This document shows positions 1 to 7,648 of a stretch of DNA of 31,285 nt, piece by piece. The notes beneath the pieces are model-generated. The model had not been told where the DNA came from, searched no databases, and saw only the letters and a program-made list of their open reading frames with translations. The stretch is from Roseomonas marmotae (GTDB taxonomy: Bacteria > Pseudomonadota > Alphaproteobacteria > Acetobacterales > Acetobacteraceae). The DNA lies in assembly GCF_017654485.1 (NCBI RefSeq), contig NZ_CP061099.1, positions 1 to 31,285 on the forward strand, given 5' to 3'. The stretch's first letter is position 1; the number at the start of each line of letters is the position of its first letter. Position numbers and translations under genes: made by a program.

Positions 1-40
1 AGGATTGCCCGCCTGTTCCAGGCGCCTTCCGCCATGATGT

Positions 41-68
41 TAACACGGTAACTGGCTAACAAGATAAC
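41..68 (+). repeat. Phased TAAC repeat array upstream of parA
   Basis: The tetranucleotide TAAC starts at 41, 49, 57 and 65, exactly every 8 bp, giving four tandem TAACNNNN units. The array ends 76 bp before the parA start. Short phased direct repeats of this kind are the usual operator/centromere of ribbon-helix-helix partition proteins, so this is a likely parS/operator bound by the protein at 900-1271. The repeats are seen directly; the role is inferred. Confidence 0.6.
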
Positions 69-144
69 GAGCTGCACGGATCGTTTGACTGATGGGGGGT
101 GTGTGGGTAATCCCGTTCCCTATCCAGGGGATGGGGATAGCAGC

Positions 145-894
145 ATGAAGGTCTTGGTGACAGCCAGCCGAAAGGGTGGCTCAGGAAAAACCGTGGTGAC
201 CCGTCACCTTGCGGTCGCCGCGCTTCGCAGCGGCATCGGCCGGGTGGCTATCGTAGACCTGGATCCCATGCACGGGCTTTCCCGCTGGTGGCAGCGCCGT
301 CCCGAGGATGGCCTCGAACTGGTGCAGCTCGCGCCCGAGGGGATGCCCTCCTCTACTCACGAGGACCGCGCCGCCGCGGCGCTGGCGGCCGCTCAGCAGC
401 TCGATGGTGCCATCCCTGCTCTCCGCGCCCAGGGTTACGGTCTCCTCCTGATCGACACCCCGCCCGCCGCGGATGAGATCGTCCGGCTCGCGGTCCGGGC
501 GGCCGACTTGGTGCTGGTGCCGGTGCGTCCGTCGCCGGATGACCTCGATGCCGTGGGGGAGACGGCCGACCTAGTTGCGGGCCTCGACCGACCGATGGTC
601 TTCATCATCAACAGCGCCACGAAGCGCGCCCGCCTAACGGGTGATGCCGCCGTGGCGTTGTCTCAGCATGGAACGGTGGCGCCTTCTACGCTGCACCGAT
701 CCGATGCCTATGCCGCCTCGGCGCTGGATGGCCTGACGGTTCAGGAGTCCGACCCACGCGGCGCTCCTGCAGCAGAGGTTTCTGCCCTCTGGGGATATGT
801 CACCAAGCGGGCCGGCCTGCTAACTAGTGAGCCAGCTAACAAGATAACAAAGCAGCCAGTCCTTCGAGTGGTTAGTGGACGAAAGGGAAAATGA
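145..894 (+). CDS. parA: ParA-family partition ATPase
   Basis: A 249-residue deviant Walker-A ATPase of the ParA/Soj/MinD family that drives plasmid partition on the nucleoid. The motif KGGSGKT lies at residues 10-16 (signature lysine K10, P-loop K15), and a DTPP Walker-B-like segment follows near residue 112. The open frame extends upstream to 85, but ATG 145 puts the P-loop at the usual distance from the N terminus. The stop lies 5 nt before the start of the RHH partner, so the two genes form a parAB-like operon. The last 25 codons contain a second copy of the TAAC array. The short form without an N-terminal HTH is type Ib-like, in which the small partner, not ParA, usually represses the operon. 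Confidence 0.9.
   Translation: MKVLVTASRKGGSGKTVVTRHLAVAALRSGIGRVAIVDLDPMHGLSRWWQRRPEDGLELVQLAPEGMPSSTHEDRAAAALAAAQQLDGAIPALRAQGYGLLLIDTPPAADEIVRLAVRAADLVLVPVRPSPDDLDAVGETADLVAGLDRPMVFIINSATKRARLTGDAAVALSQHGTVAPSTLHRSDAYAASALDGLTVQESDPRGAPAAEVSALWGYVTKRAGLLTSEPANKITKQPVLRVVSGRKGK
821..848 (+). repeat. Second phased TAAC array inside the parA 3' end
   Basis: TAAC occurs at 821, 837 and 845, on the same 8-bp register (the unit at 829 is degenerate). The 14-bp string GCTAACAAGATAAC at 835-848 is identical to 55-68 upstream of parA. It lies just before the RHH gene and may be a second operator or centromere half. Confidence 0.5.
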
Positions 895-899
895 GGTAA

Positions 900-1271
900 A
901 TGACGAAACAACCGACGCGCTTGTCGTCCTTCTCGATCCCTCGCGAGCCTGCCAACCTGCAGGAAGCCCCGGCTGCTGAGGCCCCTGTTGTCCAGCCGGC
1001 TCCGGCACCAGTTCCTCCGCCAACCCCTGCGCGAGTTCCGCCGCGTGAAGTGCCGCCGGTGCTCTTCCAGGCGGAGCCGGTCGAGGTCATCACTCCGGCC
1101 GTTCGGCACCGGAAGCCGAAGGAGGCGGACATCCCCCGCACCCAAGTAGGCGCTCGGATCCCCGCACCCCTGGCTGACCGGCTCGCGGACTATTGCCACT
1201 ACGAGCGGGCAAGGCAGCAGGATGTGGTCGCGGAAGCGATCTTGGAATTCCTGACCAAGAAGGGCTTCTGA
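900..1271 (+). CDS. Small ribbon-helix-helix partition protein (ParB/ParG-like)
   Basis: A 123-residue protein immediately downstream of parA. Residues 18-60 are very rich in proline and alanine and look disordered. The C-terminal 45 residues (VGARIPAPLADRLADYC then QQDVVAEAILEFLTKKGF) read as a ribbon-helix-helix DNA-binding domain: a short beta strand with alternating residues, then two helices. RHH proteins partner ParA in type Ib systems, bind short phased repeats and repress the operon; the TAAC arrays are the obvious candidate site. The start is ATG 900, with GAGG at 893-896 overlapping the parA stop. The family is called from composition and position, so the exact family name is not certain. 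Confidence 0.7.
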   Translation: MTKQPTRLSSFSIPREPANLQEAPAAEAPVVQPAPAPVPPPTPARVPPREVPPVLFQAEPVEVITPAVRHRKPKEADIPRTQVGARIPAPLADRLADYCHYERARQQDVVAEAILEFLTKKGF

Positions 1272-1288
1272 GCCGGGGTAGGACGGCT

Positions 1289-1504
1289 GGGGACTCTGGT
1301 GATGCCCGAGTCGTCTCATCGGAATCCCTGTCCCAGGTTGCGGGTATCCACACCAAGGTGGGGGCTTTAGTGAGCGGCGTGGGGACTATAGTGATAATCC
1401 CAGACAGAAAAGCTTGGACCTTTCCGGGTTATCCTGGGGACTTTAGTGAGCAAACTAATAATAGAATCTAATATTCTTCCTAGTAGTGCCTCACTAAAGT
1501 CCCC
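1289..1504 (+). repeat. Iteron cluster, probable plasmid replication origin
   Basis: Five copies of a 15-bp motif with consensus GGGGACTTTAGTGAG occur at 1289-1303, 1360-1374, 1381-1395, 1436-1450 (all plus) and 1490-1504 (inverted). The second and third are 21 bp apart, two helical turns. GTATCCACA at 1344-1352 matches the DnaA box at 8 of 9 positions. An AT-rich run at about 1451-1487 lies between the last direct and the inverted copy and could be the unwinding element. Iterons upstream of and overlapping a rep gene are typical of theta-replicating plasmids. The motif copies are seen directly; origin function is inferred. Confidence 0.75.
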
Positions 1505-2492
1505 AGTTGGCGGAACCACCATTTCGAGGCAGGTTACAGGCATTGAGAGGCGTGTGATGGCGCGGGTTCACCAGCTGCTGACGGAGCATGGAAAGCAGGC
1601 CGCGATCGAAGCGGGTGCTGAATCTCGCGATGTGATCGAAACTGCGGCGCGCTACCTGTCCGAAGAGGACAACGCCCTCGCATTTGCCTTCAGCGGCTGG
1701 GCGCAATGTGCGCTTCCTCATCGCCGTGTGCCCGCTGGTGAAGTCTGGGAAGTGGCATCCGACCGGATGCGGTTGGTTGTCGAGCCAGGCCGCCGCCCAT
1801 CAGGTACTGATGGATCTGGCCCCCTAGAGCATGTTGGCGTTCCATTTGGGAGCTACGCTCGACTGATCCTCTTGTACTTGCAAACCGAGGCACTGAAGAC
1901 GGGAAGCCCTGAGGTCGAACTCGGTCGGTCCTGGCGCGAGTGGATGTCCAGGATCGGCGTGCCGTGGGGTGGCAAGTCAGGCCGTGGGGTGCGCGAGCAA
2001 GCGGAACTGCTCAGCCGGTGCCGCCTGACGTTTCACCTAGTTGGACAGGGGCGGGCAGGGCTGGTCAACCAGCAGATCGTCGACCGCGCTTTATTCCTCG
2101 ACACGCCGGACGGCGATCGCCAGGGCCGCCTCTCTCTAGAAACGGCTCGCCTCTCCGGACCATTTTTCGAGCAACTCCAGCGCCACCCAATCCCGCTAGA
2201 AGAGGGCGCGATAAAAGCCCTGTCCAACAATTCTGCGGCCTTGGATTGCTACGTCTGGCTAGCATACCGCCTGCATTCCCTGGAACGGCCGCGGCTGGTC
2301 ACCTGGAGCGCCTTGAAGGCCCAGCACGGCCAAGGGTTCGCGAAGCTCTATCACTTCAAGTCAAAGTTCCCGGCCATCCTCAGCATGGCGACGGCCGTCT
2401 ACCCCGATGCGGATATCGAGGTCACCGAAGAGGGTGTCATCCTGAAGCCTTCCAAACCGCCGGTGAAACCGCGCCTGACTTCTTCGAGGTAG
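1446..2492 (+). CDS. repA: Plasmid replication initiator RepA (RPA family)
   Basis: A 348-residue protein of the plasmid RepA family common in alphaproteobacteria (Pfam 'RepA_C'-type). Recognisable conserved stretches are SGWAQCALPHRR near residue 85, VPFGSYARLILLYLQTEA near 132-149, and a following arginine-rich segment with LGRSWREWM and LLSRCRLTFHLVG. It would bind the iterons and load the replisome. The GTG start at 1446 lies inside the iteron at 1436-1450, with GGGGA five bases upstream. ATG 1557 behind GAGAGG is an alternative giving 311 residues and would leave the inverted iteron in the leader. I keep the longer form because residues 30-40 (TGIERRVMARVHQ) read as continuous coding. 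Occupancy of the overlapping iteron should repress the gene. Confidence 0.8.
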   Translation: MSKLIIESNILPSSASLKSPVGGTTISRQVTGIERRVMARVHQLLTEHGKQAAIEAGAESRDVIETAARYLSEEDNALAFAFSGWAQCALPHRRVPAGEVWEVASDRMRLVVEPGRRPSGTDGSGPLEHVGVPFGSYARLILLYLQTEALKTGSPEVELGRSWREWMSRIGVPWGGKSGRGVREQAELLSRCRLTFHLVGQGRAGLVNQQIVDRALFLDTPDGDRQGRLSLETARLSGPFFEQLQRHPIPLEEGAIKALSNNSAALDCYVWLAYRLHSLERPRLVTWSALKAQHGQGFAKLYHFKSKFPAILSMATAVYPDADIEVTEEGVILKPSKPPVKPRLTSSR

Positions 2493-2499
2493 AACGGCG

Positions 2500-2514
2500 C
2501 TCACCAAAGTCCCC
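2500..2514 (-). repeat. Inverted iteron copy downstream of repA
   Basis: CTCACCAAAGTCCCC is the reverse complement of the iteron motif with one mismatch to the consensus. It lies 7 bp after the repA stop, about 1 kb from the main cluster and in inverted orientation to the direct copies. Confidence 0.6.
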
Positions 2515-3216
2515 GCGCGGGTTACCGATACCTGAACCAGATGACGTCCGCCTTGCGTTCACAGCTGCCGCATCTGTAATGGACCAGATTTCCCATAAGC
2601 TCATAAAGCCGGGCATCACCAGACAGCTGCAGCCGGGCCAGGACGCCTACCGCTCCCGGACATGATGCCCAACATACAGTGGATCTCCAGGGTGTGGTCA
2701 TTCTTGTACCAGATGGGATCGACAGGTTCCCGAGAGCCAGCGGCCGGTTATGGTGACCTCATGTCCGACCAAGCCTTCAAGCTCAAACTTTACAGCCCAG
2801 TCTCCGATACGTCCTATGGAAGCCAGATCCGCAGAGGGTGAGCGTCACCAGGTTTGATCCCTGCTTTGAGCATTTCTGCTCGGTCTGTGGGCGGGCGTCA
2901 CATTTGGCTTCGGCGGCTCCTTCATGAAAGGCTAGGCAGGTATCTGGGTATACTCGCCTTACCGGGCCGAGGTGGAGAAACGCTGGCAGCGAGGCTGAGG
3001 CCTCCCTTCGCCATGGTCCAATTGTAGCAAAAAGCCCCCTCCCAAAGTTCAGCACGATAACGATCTATTATCGTGCGAGGAGCAGAGATGCCGCCCAGTG
3101 CCACAGTTTGGCGGCCTTCCCAGACCTGGCCCGGCGGCGCCTGCCCGTCTCCGACCCGCAGCGGACCTTAGGTCTTTGCTCAAGGGGCTGCTAATCTATC
3201 CCGGAAGAGGAAAGAC
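2515..3216. other. 702-bp stretch with no convincing gene
   Basis: No open frame here has a recognisable family or consistent coding character. Two short frames were noticed. A 26-codon frame at 2761-2841 (MSDQAFKLKLYSPVSDTSYG...) has normal composition. A 27-codon frame at 3088-3171 sits behind a good GAGGAG site and the palindrome at 3052-3076. Either could be a leader peptide or the start of a deleted gene. The rest holds nothing I can name. Confidence 0.4.
3052..3076. promoter_or_regulatory. 25-bp palindrome, probable operator
   Basis: Perfect 9-bp arms GCACGATAA (3052-3060) and TTATCGTGC (3068-3076) flank a 7-bp centre. A strong ribosome-binding sequence and ATG 3088 follow at once, and no T-run follows, so an operator is more likely than a terminator. 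The gene it once controlled may be deleted, or it may serve the gene at 3217. Confidence 0.5.
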
Positions 3217-3573
3217 ATGCGCCGCTTTCAACCCGCTTCGCTTCTGGTGCTCCTAGCCTTGGCGCTCCCGGCCCCATTTGCTCAGGCAATTCCGCCCGCC
3301 CAGACTTCCACGATGTTTTTCGAGCAGAATTCCTATGCCGTGACCGACAGTGTCCGTAGGGCAGTGCAGGAAGCAGCTGACGGTTGGGTCGGGAGAGATG
3401 TGAGGGCGGGATCTCCCGTATGCGTCTGGGGGCACGCGGCGCGTAGCGAAACCGATGGAGACTGGCTAAGCCTGCAACGTGCGAAGGTTGTAGAGCAGGA
3501 ACTCATCTCGGCAGGCTTTCCAGCAGCCTCAATCGGACACCTCGAAGTACCCGTCGCTGCGCAGGTTTCGTGA
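3217..3573 (+). pseudogene. OmpA-like envelope protein, 3' end cut by an IS
   Basis: ATG 3217 follows GAGGAAA. The first 24 residues are a signal peptide (MRRF..., hydrophobic LLVLLALALPAP, cleavage after AQA). The mature part begins an OmpA-type peptidoglycan-binding domain: FFEQNSYAVTDSVRRAVQEAA resembles the strand and helix that open OmpA_C. CVWGHAARSETDGDWLSLQRAKVVEQELISAGFP resembles the G-H-x-D...N...LS..RA..V...L...G signature, with some canonical residues changed. Native sequence ends at 3534, where the IS end begins, and the last 13 residues are encoded by the IS. A normal domain would need about 10-25 more residues. It is probably inactive; no lipobox cysteine is seen. Confidence 0.6.
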
Positions 3574-4818
3574 ACAGAGTTGTCGCCTCAGGTCATAACG
3601 CGCCTCTGCTGACACGGCTGGGTCACCGGCTTTGGGCGGCGGGTGCCGCTCTTCGTGGGCGCGGTGGGGTTATGCGGGCGCAGTTCGGGTGCTGAGCCAA
3701 GCCAGGCGGCTGAAGTTGTAGACGAGATTGGCCATGCCAATCTTCACCTTGGCTCGGGCGATGCCGACGGTGCGCACGAACAGCGCCATGCGGTGTTTCT
3801 GCGCGGCAAAGACATGCTCGATGCCGGAGCGGATGCGGGCGCGTGAGGCATTGGCTTTCGCCTGCTGCTCGGAGAGCCCACGCCGCGGCGCCCTGCGCAA
3901 CTGGATGCGCTCGCTCAGACCGCGGCGTTCCAGCACCTCCAGGTTACGCTTGGTGCGGTAGGCGGTATCCGCCCAGACGCGGCTGGCGGTGTTCTCGGGA
4001 TCGAGCAGAGCTGGAAAGCTGCGGCTGTCATGCTGGGCGGCATCGGTGACCGTCCAACGGCGGATCAGCCCATATCGCCGGTCGATGCCGATGTGGCTTT
4101 TATAGCCAAAGACGGGTACCGCGATCTGGATGGCCTGGCGCTGCGTGCCCTCTGATTTGGGCTTGGTCCTGCCGCGCTTGAGTGTCCAGCGGGCATCTTG
4201 ATCCTTCTGCGCCCGCTTGGGCTTGGACCAGTCTGCGGGCGTGCCGCCCTCCCGGATGATAGCTTTCTCCTCGGTGGTGAGCTTCTGGCGTGGCGCGGCA
4301 ATCAGGGTGGCATCGATGATCTGTCCGCCCATGGCGAGAAAGCCCTTGGCCGCCAGCACCTCATCAAAGCGGCGGAACAGCCCCTCCATGGCACCGGCCT
4401 GCTTGAGCTGTTCGCGATAGAGCCAGATCGTCTTGGCATCCGGCACCGCCTGGTGCAGGGCAAGGCCCACGAAGCGCATGAACGATAGCCGGTCGCGCAA
4501 TTGGAATTCCGCCTGCTCGTCGGACAGGCTGTAGAGCGCCTGGAGCACCAGGATGCGGAACATCAGCACCCCGTCATAGGGTGGACGGCCGCCACGGCTG
4601 CGGTCCGACCGCGCCAGCGCCGCCTTCAACACGGGCCGAAAGATCTCGAAGTCGACCACGGCCGAGAGGCGCTCTAAAGGATCGCCCGCCGCGGAGAGGA
4701 CCGCATACCGCTCATCGACATCGAAGAAGCCAGGCTGACCCACCATCGCCAACGCCTCCACTGACCAGAGCCAGTGAATCAGTTCGGCGCAGCAAGCGCG
4801 AGGTTTTTAGAGGTGTCC
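3535..4818 (-). mobile_element. IS5-family element, copy 1 (1284 bp, intact ends)
   Basis: The element is bounded by inverted ends GGACACCTCGAAGTACC (3535-3551) and the reverse complement of GGACACCTCTAAAAACC (4802-4818). Its length of 1284 bp equals the copy at 29994-31277. No target-site duplication is visible: the left flank is the OmpA-like gene (..CAATC) and the right flank is a second IS (AGGTGACG..). The two ends therefore probably come from two insertions joined by recombination. Confidence 0.85.
3670..4746 (-). CDS. IS5-family transposase (copy 1)
   Basis: A 358-residue DDE transposase. The N-terminal helix region begins MVGQPGFFDVDERYA. The catalytic segments are IIDATLIAAPR (first Asp), VWADTAYRTKRN (second Asp) and GIEHVFAAQKHRM (Glu). 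ATG 4746 matches the start in the other full copy; the open frame extends five codons further upstream to 4761. No frameshift or stop is seen, so it may be active. It is very similar to the copy at 30066-31142, with scattered substitutions. Confidence 0.9.
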   Translation of the reverse strand: MVGQPGFFDVDERYAVLSAAGDPLERLSAVVDFEIFRPVLKAALARSDRSRGGRPPYDGVLMFRILVLQALYSLSDEQAEFQLRDRLSFMRFVGLALHQAVPDAKTIWLYREQLKQAGAMEGLFRRFDEVLAAKGFLAMGGQIIDATLIAAPRQKLTTEEKAIIREGGTPADWSKPKRAQKDQDARWTLKRGRTKPKSEGTQRQAIQIAVPVFGYKSHIGIDRRYGLIRRWTVTDAAQHDSRSFPALLDPENTASRVWADTAYRTKRNLEVLERRGLSERIQLRRAPRRGLSEQQAKANASRARIRSGIEHVFAAQKHRMALFVRTVGIARAKVKIGMANLVYNFSRLAWLSTRTAPA

Positions 4819-5014
4819 AGGTGACGCCGGATCCACAGCCCATCTCCCGTGGCAGCCTCTCCCACGGGATGCCGGAGCGCAGCACAAAGAGGATGCCGAT
4901 CAAGGCAGCACGGGGCGGTATAACCGGCCGTCCATCCTTCGGCTTGGGCCGTTCGGGCGGCAACAGCGGCTCGATCACCGACCAGAGTTCATCTAGGATC
5001 AGGGGCTTCGCCAT
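4819..5014 (-). pseudogene. N-terminal fragment of IS5-family transposase
   Basis: About 65 residues from ATG 5014 (MAKPLILDELWSVIEPLLPP..., ending GCGSGVT). It is the N-terminal DUF4096-type domain of IS427/IS1031-group transposases, and the frame then runs into the neighbouring IS. No catalytic residue remains. Confidence 0.8.
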
Positions 5015-5066
5015 GATCCTCAGATCGGTGCGACCCTGCCGTCCGTCCAGGTTTTGAAAGGCGCTG
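4819..5066 (-). mobile_element. Truncated IS5/IS1031-type element
   Basis: This is the 5' end of the element found nearly complete at 6782-7645. Positions 4818-5070 are base-for-base the same as 7397-7649 by eye (253 bp). It ends with GAAAGGCGCTG, then TTA at 5067-5069. The other two thirds were lost where the 1284-bp IS joins. Confidence 0.8.
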
Positions 5067-5152
5067 TTAGTCATGGCGGGCTGCCGGTCACTCCGGCCAG
5101 GCCGCCCAGCTTTCTTTCGCGCACCCTCGCCTGTCCCGGCTTGCGGGCAAGG

Positions 5153-6520
5153 TCACGGCCGATCCGGATCGGCCGCCAATCCGGTGCTTGGGCTCCGTGT
5201 CGTCTGCTGCGCGACGCCGGCCAGAGCCAGGGTACGCTCCAGCATCTGTGCATAGATGGGGCGCCCTCCCAGCCACTGGGCGACCAGGCTCGCGGTCAGA
5301 CAAGCGGCCAGTGTCGGCAGGGTGAGATCATAGGAAGCGGTGAGTTCCATCACCAGCACCACGCCCACCGCCGGCGCGCGCACGGATGCGGTGAACAGCG
5401 CGGCCATGGCCACGATCCCGAAGGAGACGGGTGTCAGGCTCATGCCGGAGAATGCCTCCGGCAGCGCCACCTGCACGATCTGGCCAAAGGCCAGCCCCAG
5501 GCAGGCGGCCAGGGAGAGGATGGGCGCGAAAATGCCACCGGGCGTGCCGGTGGAATAGCTGCTGACCGCCGTGATGAAACGGACCGCCGCCAGCATCAGC
5601 AGCACGGCTATGCCCGGGGTGGCAAGGGCTATCTCTGTGATGACCCGCTCGCCGCCGGTGACGGTGCGTGGCGCGACAACAAGCAGGGCACCCACAACCA
5701 GGCCAACAACAGCAGGCCAGACGTAGGGCGCCCGCTTCTGCCACGCGGCTGCGACATCCAGCATCTTCATGATGCTGGCATTGAACAGAACGCCCACGAC
5801 GCCCAGCAGGGCCCCCAGCAGTCCGAACAGAGGCAGGGAGGAGAGCGCCGCCATCCCAGCAGCCAGCGGCAGGTCCGGGCGCACGCCGGAGATCAGCTCG
5901 GTCACCGCCGTTCCGGTGACCGCGGCGGCGAAGACCCCCATGTAGGTCCGGAACGTGTAGGGAAACTGCTTCCGGGTTTCCTCGATGACGAACAGCACCG
6001 CGGCCATCGGCGCATTGAAGGCGCAGGCGAGGCCCGCCCCGGCGCCCGCCGCCAGCAGCGCCTGCCGATCCACGCCCTTCACGCCGAAGATGCTGGTGGC
6101 GACAAGCGCCGCCGAGCCGCCCATGTGGATGGTGGGCCCCTCACGGCCCAGCACCAGCCCGGATCCGATCGCCAGGACGCCGGCGACAAACTTCACCGGC
6201 AGGACGCGTTGCCAGCGGACATGCCTGATACCCTCGATCGCCCCCTCGATTTCGGGAACACCGCTGCCACCGGCTTCGGGGGCGAAGCGGCGGGTGATGA
6301 ACACGGCGAACACGGTGGCCACCATGGTGACCAGGGCGCACGCGCCGATCAGCCTCCAGCCTTCGATATGGCGCGCAAGCCACTGCGGCCAATCGATGAT
6401 GTTATCGATCAAGAGGTGGAACAATCCGCCGAACACGCCGGTCAGGCCACCGGCAACAAGGGCGACGGCGACGAAGCGCGCCTGCCGCAAGGGGGTATCA
6501 GGCTGGCCAGCGAGGTCCAT
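5153..6520 (-). CDS. clcA: ClC-family H+/Cl- antiporter (ClcA-like)
   Basis: A 455-residue inner-membrane protein with about 10-12 hydrophobic segments. ClC selectivity motifs are all present: GSGVPE (85-90), GREGPT (125-130) with the gating glutamate E127, GGIFAP (328-333) and tyrosine Y423 in GGRPIYAQM. The internal proton glutamate is E181 in FVIEETRKQF, so an exchanger is more likely than a channel. There are no C-terminal CBS domains. The start ATG 6520 follows AAGGAGAGGGCCT, a strong site; the frame runs open further upstream but without ClC sequence. Bacterial ClC exchangers help in acid resistance and chloride balance. The gene lies between two direct copies of IS5-type sequence. Confidence 0.93.
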   Translation of the reverse strand: MDLAGQPDTPLRQARFVAVALVAGGLTGVFGGLFHLLIDNIIDWPQWLARHIEGWRLIGACALVTMVATVFAVFITRRFAPEAGGSGVPEIEGAIEGIRHVRWQRVLPVKFVAGVLAIGSGLVLGREGPTIHMGGSAALVATSIFGVKGVDRQALLAAGAGAGLACAFNAPMAAVLFVIEETRKQFPYTFRTYMGVFAAAVTGTAVTELISGVRPDLPLAAGMAALSSLPLFGLLGALLGVVGVLFNASIMKMLDVAAAWQKRAPYVWPAVVGLVVGALLVVAPRTVTGGERVITEIALATPGIAVLLMLAAVRFITAVSSYSTGTPGGIFAPILSLAACLGLAFGQIVQVALPEAFSGMSLTPVSFGIVAMAALFTASVRAPAVGVVLVMELTASYDLTLPTLAACLTASLVAQWLGGRPIYAQMLERTLALAGVAQQTTRSPSTGLAADPDRP

Positions 6521-6781
6521 AGGCCCTCTCCTTCTTGATGCAGCCCAGATGCCCGACCAGCGGGACTCGCAAACAGGCGCACCAAAGCCCTCAGCAGATG
6601 CGCTCCTCGGCGAGTGTAGTGGACCCCGTCGCCGGCCTGCCATGATTATAAGGTCGCCTGGATGCCCTGATGCTATCGGCACCTGAGGCCAGGCAGGCGG
6701 CACCGGACCCGCGACCGCCGCCGGCTTCAGCGGCGGCTTCTACCTCACCGCCGCGTTCAGCCGGCCGTCCAACGCGCCTTA

Positions 6782-7645
6782 CAGCGCCTTTCAAAACCTC
6801 TCCTGAAGTGCGTTGAGGCAGATGAGGGAGAAGGCGAGCGCGGTGAGGGCATGGTGGATGTCGAGCCTGCGCTCGTAGCGGATGGCCAGGCGGCGGAAGC
6901 GGTTGATCCATGCGAATGTGCGCTCGATGACCTATCTGTGCTTGCCCAGCCTCTGGCTGCTCTCGATGCCGCGGCGTGCGATCCGGTGTTTGATCCCGCG
7001 CCGAAGGCAGGCGCGACGGCAGCGGCGGTGGTCATAGGCCTTATCGGCGTGCAACTTGTCCGGCCTGCGTCGGGGGCGCCCGGGTTTTCCTGCAACAGGA
7101 GGCACGGCATCAAGCAGGTCCTCGAAAGGCTTGCTGTCGTGGGTGTTGGCGCCGGTCAGCAGGAAGGCGAGCGGGATGCCGCGCCGGTCAGTGACGAAGT
7201 GCCGCTTGGTGCCTGCCTTGCCGCGGTCCGTCGGGTTCGCCCCGGTTCCGGCGCCCCCCTTTTCGCCGCAATGGACGCGCTGTCGACGCAGGCACGGGTC
7301 CAATCGATGCGGCCGGCCTGGCGCAGGCGCCGCAGCAACTCCCGGTGCAACCGGTCCCACACACCAGTTTGCTGCCAGTCCCGCAGCCGCCGCCAGCAGG
7401 TGACGCCGGATCCACAGCCCATCTCCCGTGGCAGCCTCTCCCACGGGATGCCGGAGCGCAGCACAAAGAGGATGCCGATCAAGGCAGCACGGGGCGGTAT
7501 AACCGGCCGTCCATCCTTCGGCTTGGGCCGTTCGGGCGGCAACAGCGGCTCGATCACCGACCAGAGTTCATCTAGGATCAGGGGCTTCGCCATGATCCTC
7601 AGATCGGTGCGACCCTGCCGTCCGTCCAGGTTTTGAAAGGCGCTG
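6782..7645 (-). mobile_element. IS5/IS1031-type element with TTA target duplication
   Basis: Ends CAGCGCCTTTCAAAACC (6782-6798) and its inverted copy GGTTTTGAAAGGCGCTG (7629-7645) bound an 864-bp element flanked by TTA (6779-6781 and 7646-7648). A 3-bp TNA duplication is characteristic of the IS1031 group. The sequence just left of it (6521-6778) shows no gene. Confidence 0.85.
6791..7593 (-). pseudogene. IS5-family transposase, frameshifted and with a nonsense codon
   Basis: The first frame starts at ATG 7593 (MAKPLILDEL) and continues to VDSASIAAKRG. The second carries GTKRHFVTDRRGIPLAFLL, HADKAYDHRRCR and RGIESSQRLGKHR. The switch lies at the run AAAAGGGGGG, which may be a programmed frameshift site as in related elements. 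In the second frame a TAG replaces the conserved tryptophan of the usual HRWVIERTFAW segment. The C terminus VIERTFAWINRF...LNALQERF is thus cut off, including the catalytic glutamate. The copy is probably inactive unless complemented. Confidence 0.8.
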
Positions 7646-7648
7646 TTA

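Noticed and set aside
741..1319. A 192-codon minus-strand frame over parA and the RHH gene
   Set aside because: Its arginine-rich translation shows no family, and the plus strand holds a coherent parAB pair.
1940..2665. A 241-codon plus-strand frame overlapping repA
   Set aside because: Pro/Arg/Gly-rich and in another frame of the clearly coding repA.
5054..6538. A 494-codon open frame on the plus strand
   Set aside because: It is antisense to clcA, rich in His, Gln, Gly and Arg, with no known motif; high GC content keeps the shadow frame open.
5985..6686. A 233-codon plus-strand frame
   Set aside because: Ala/Pro/Thr-rich shadow of clcA with no ribosome site or motif.
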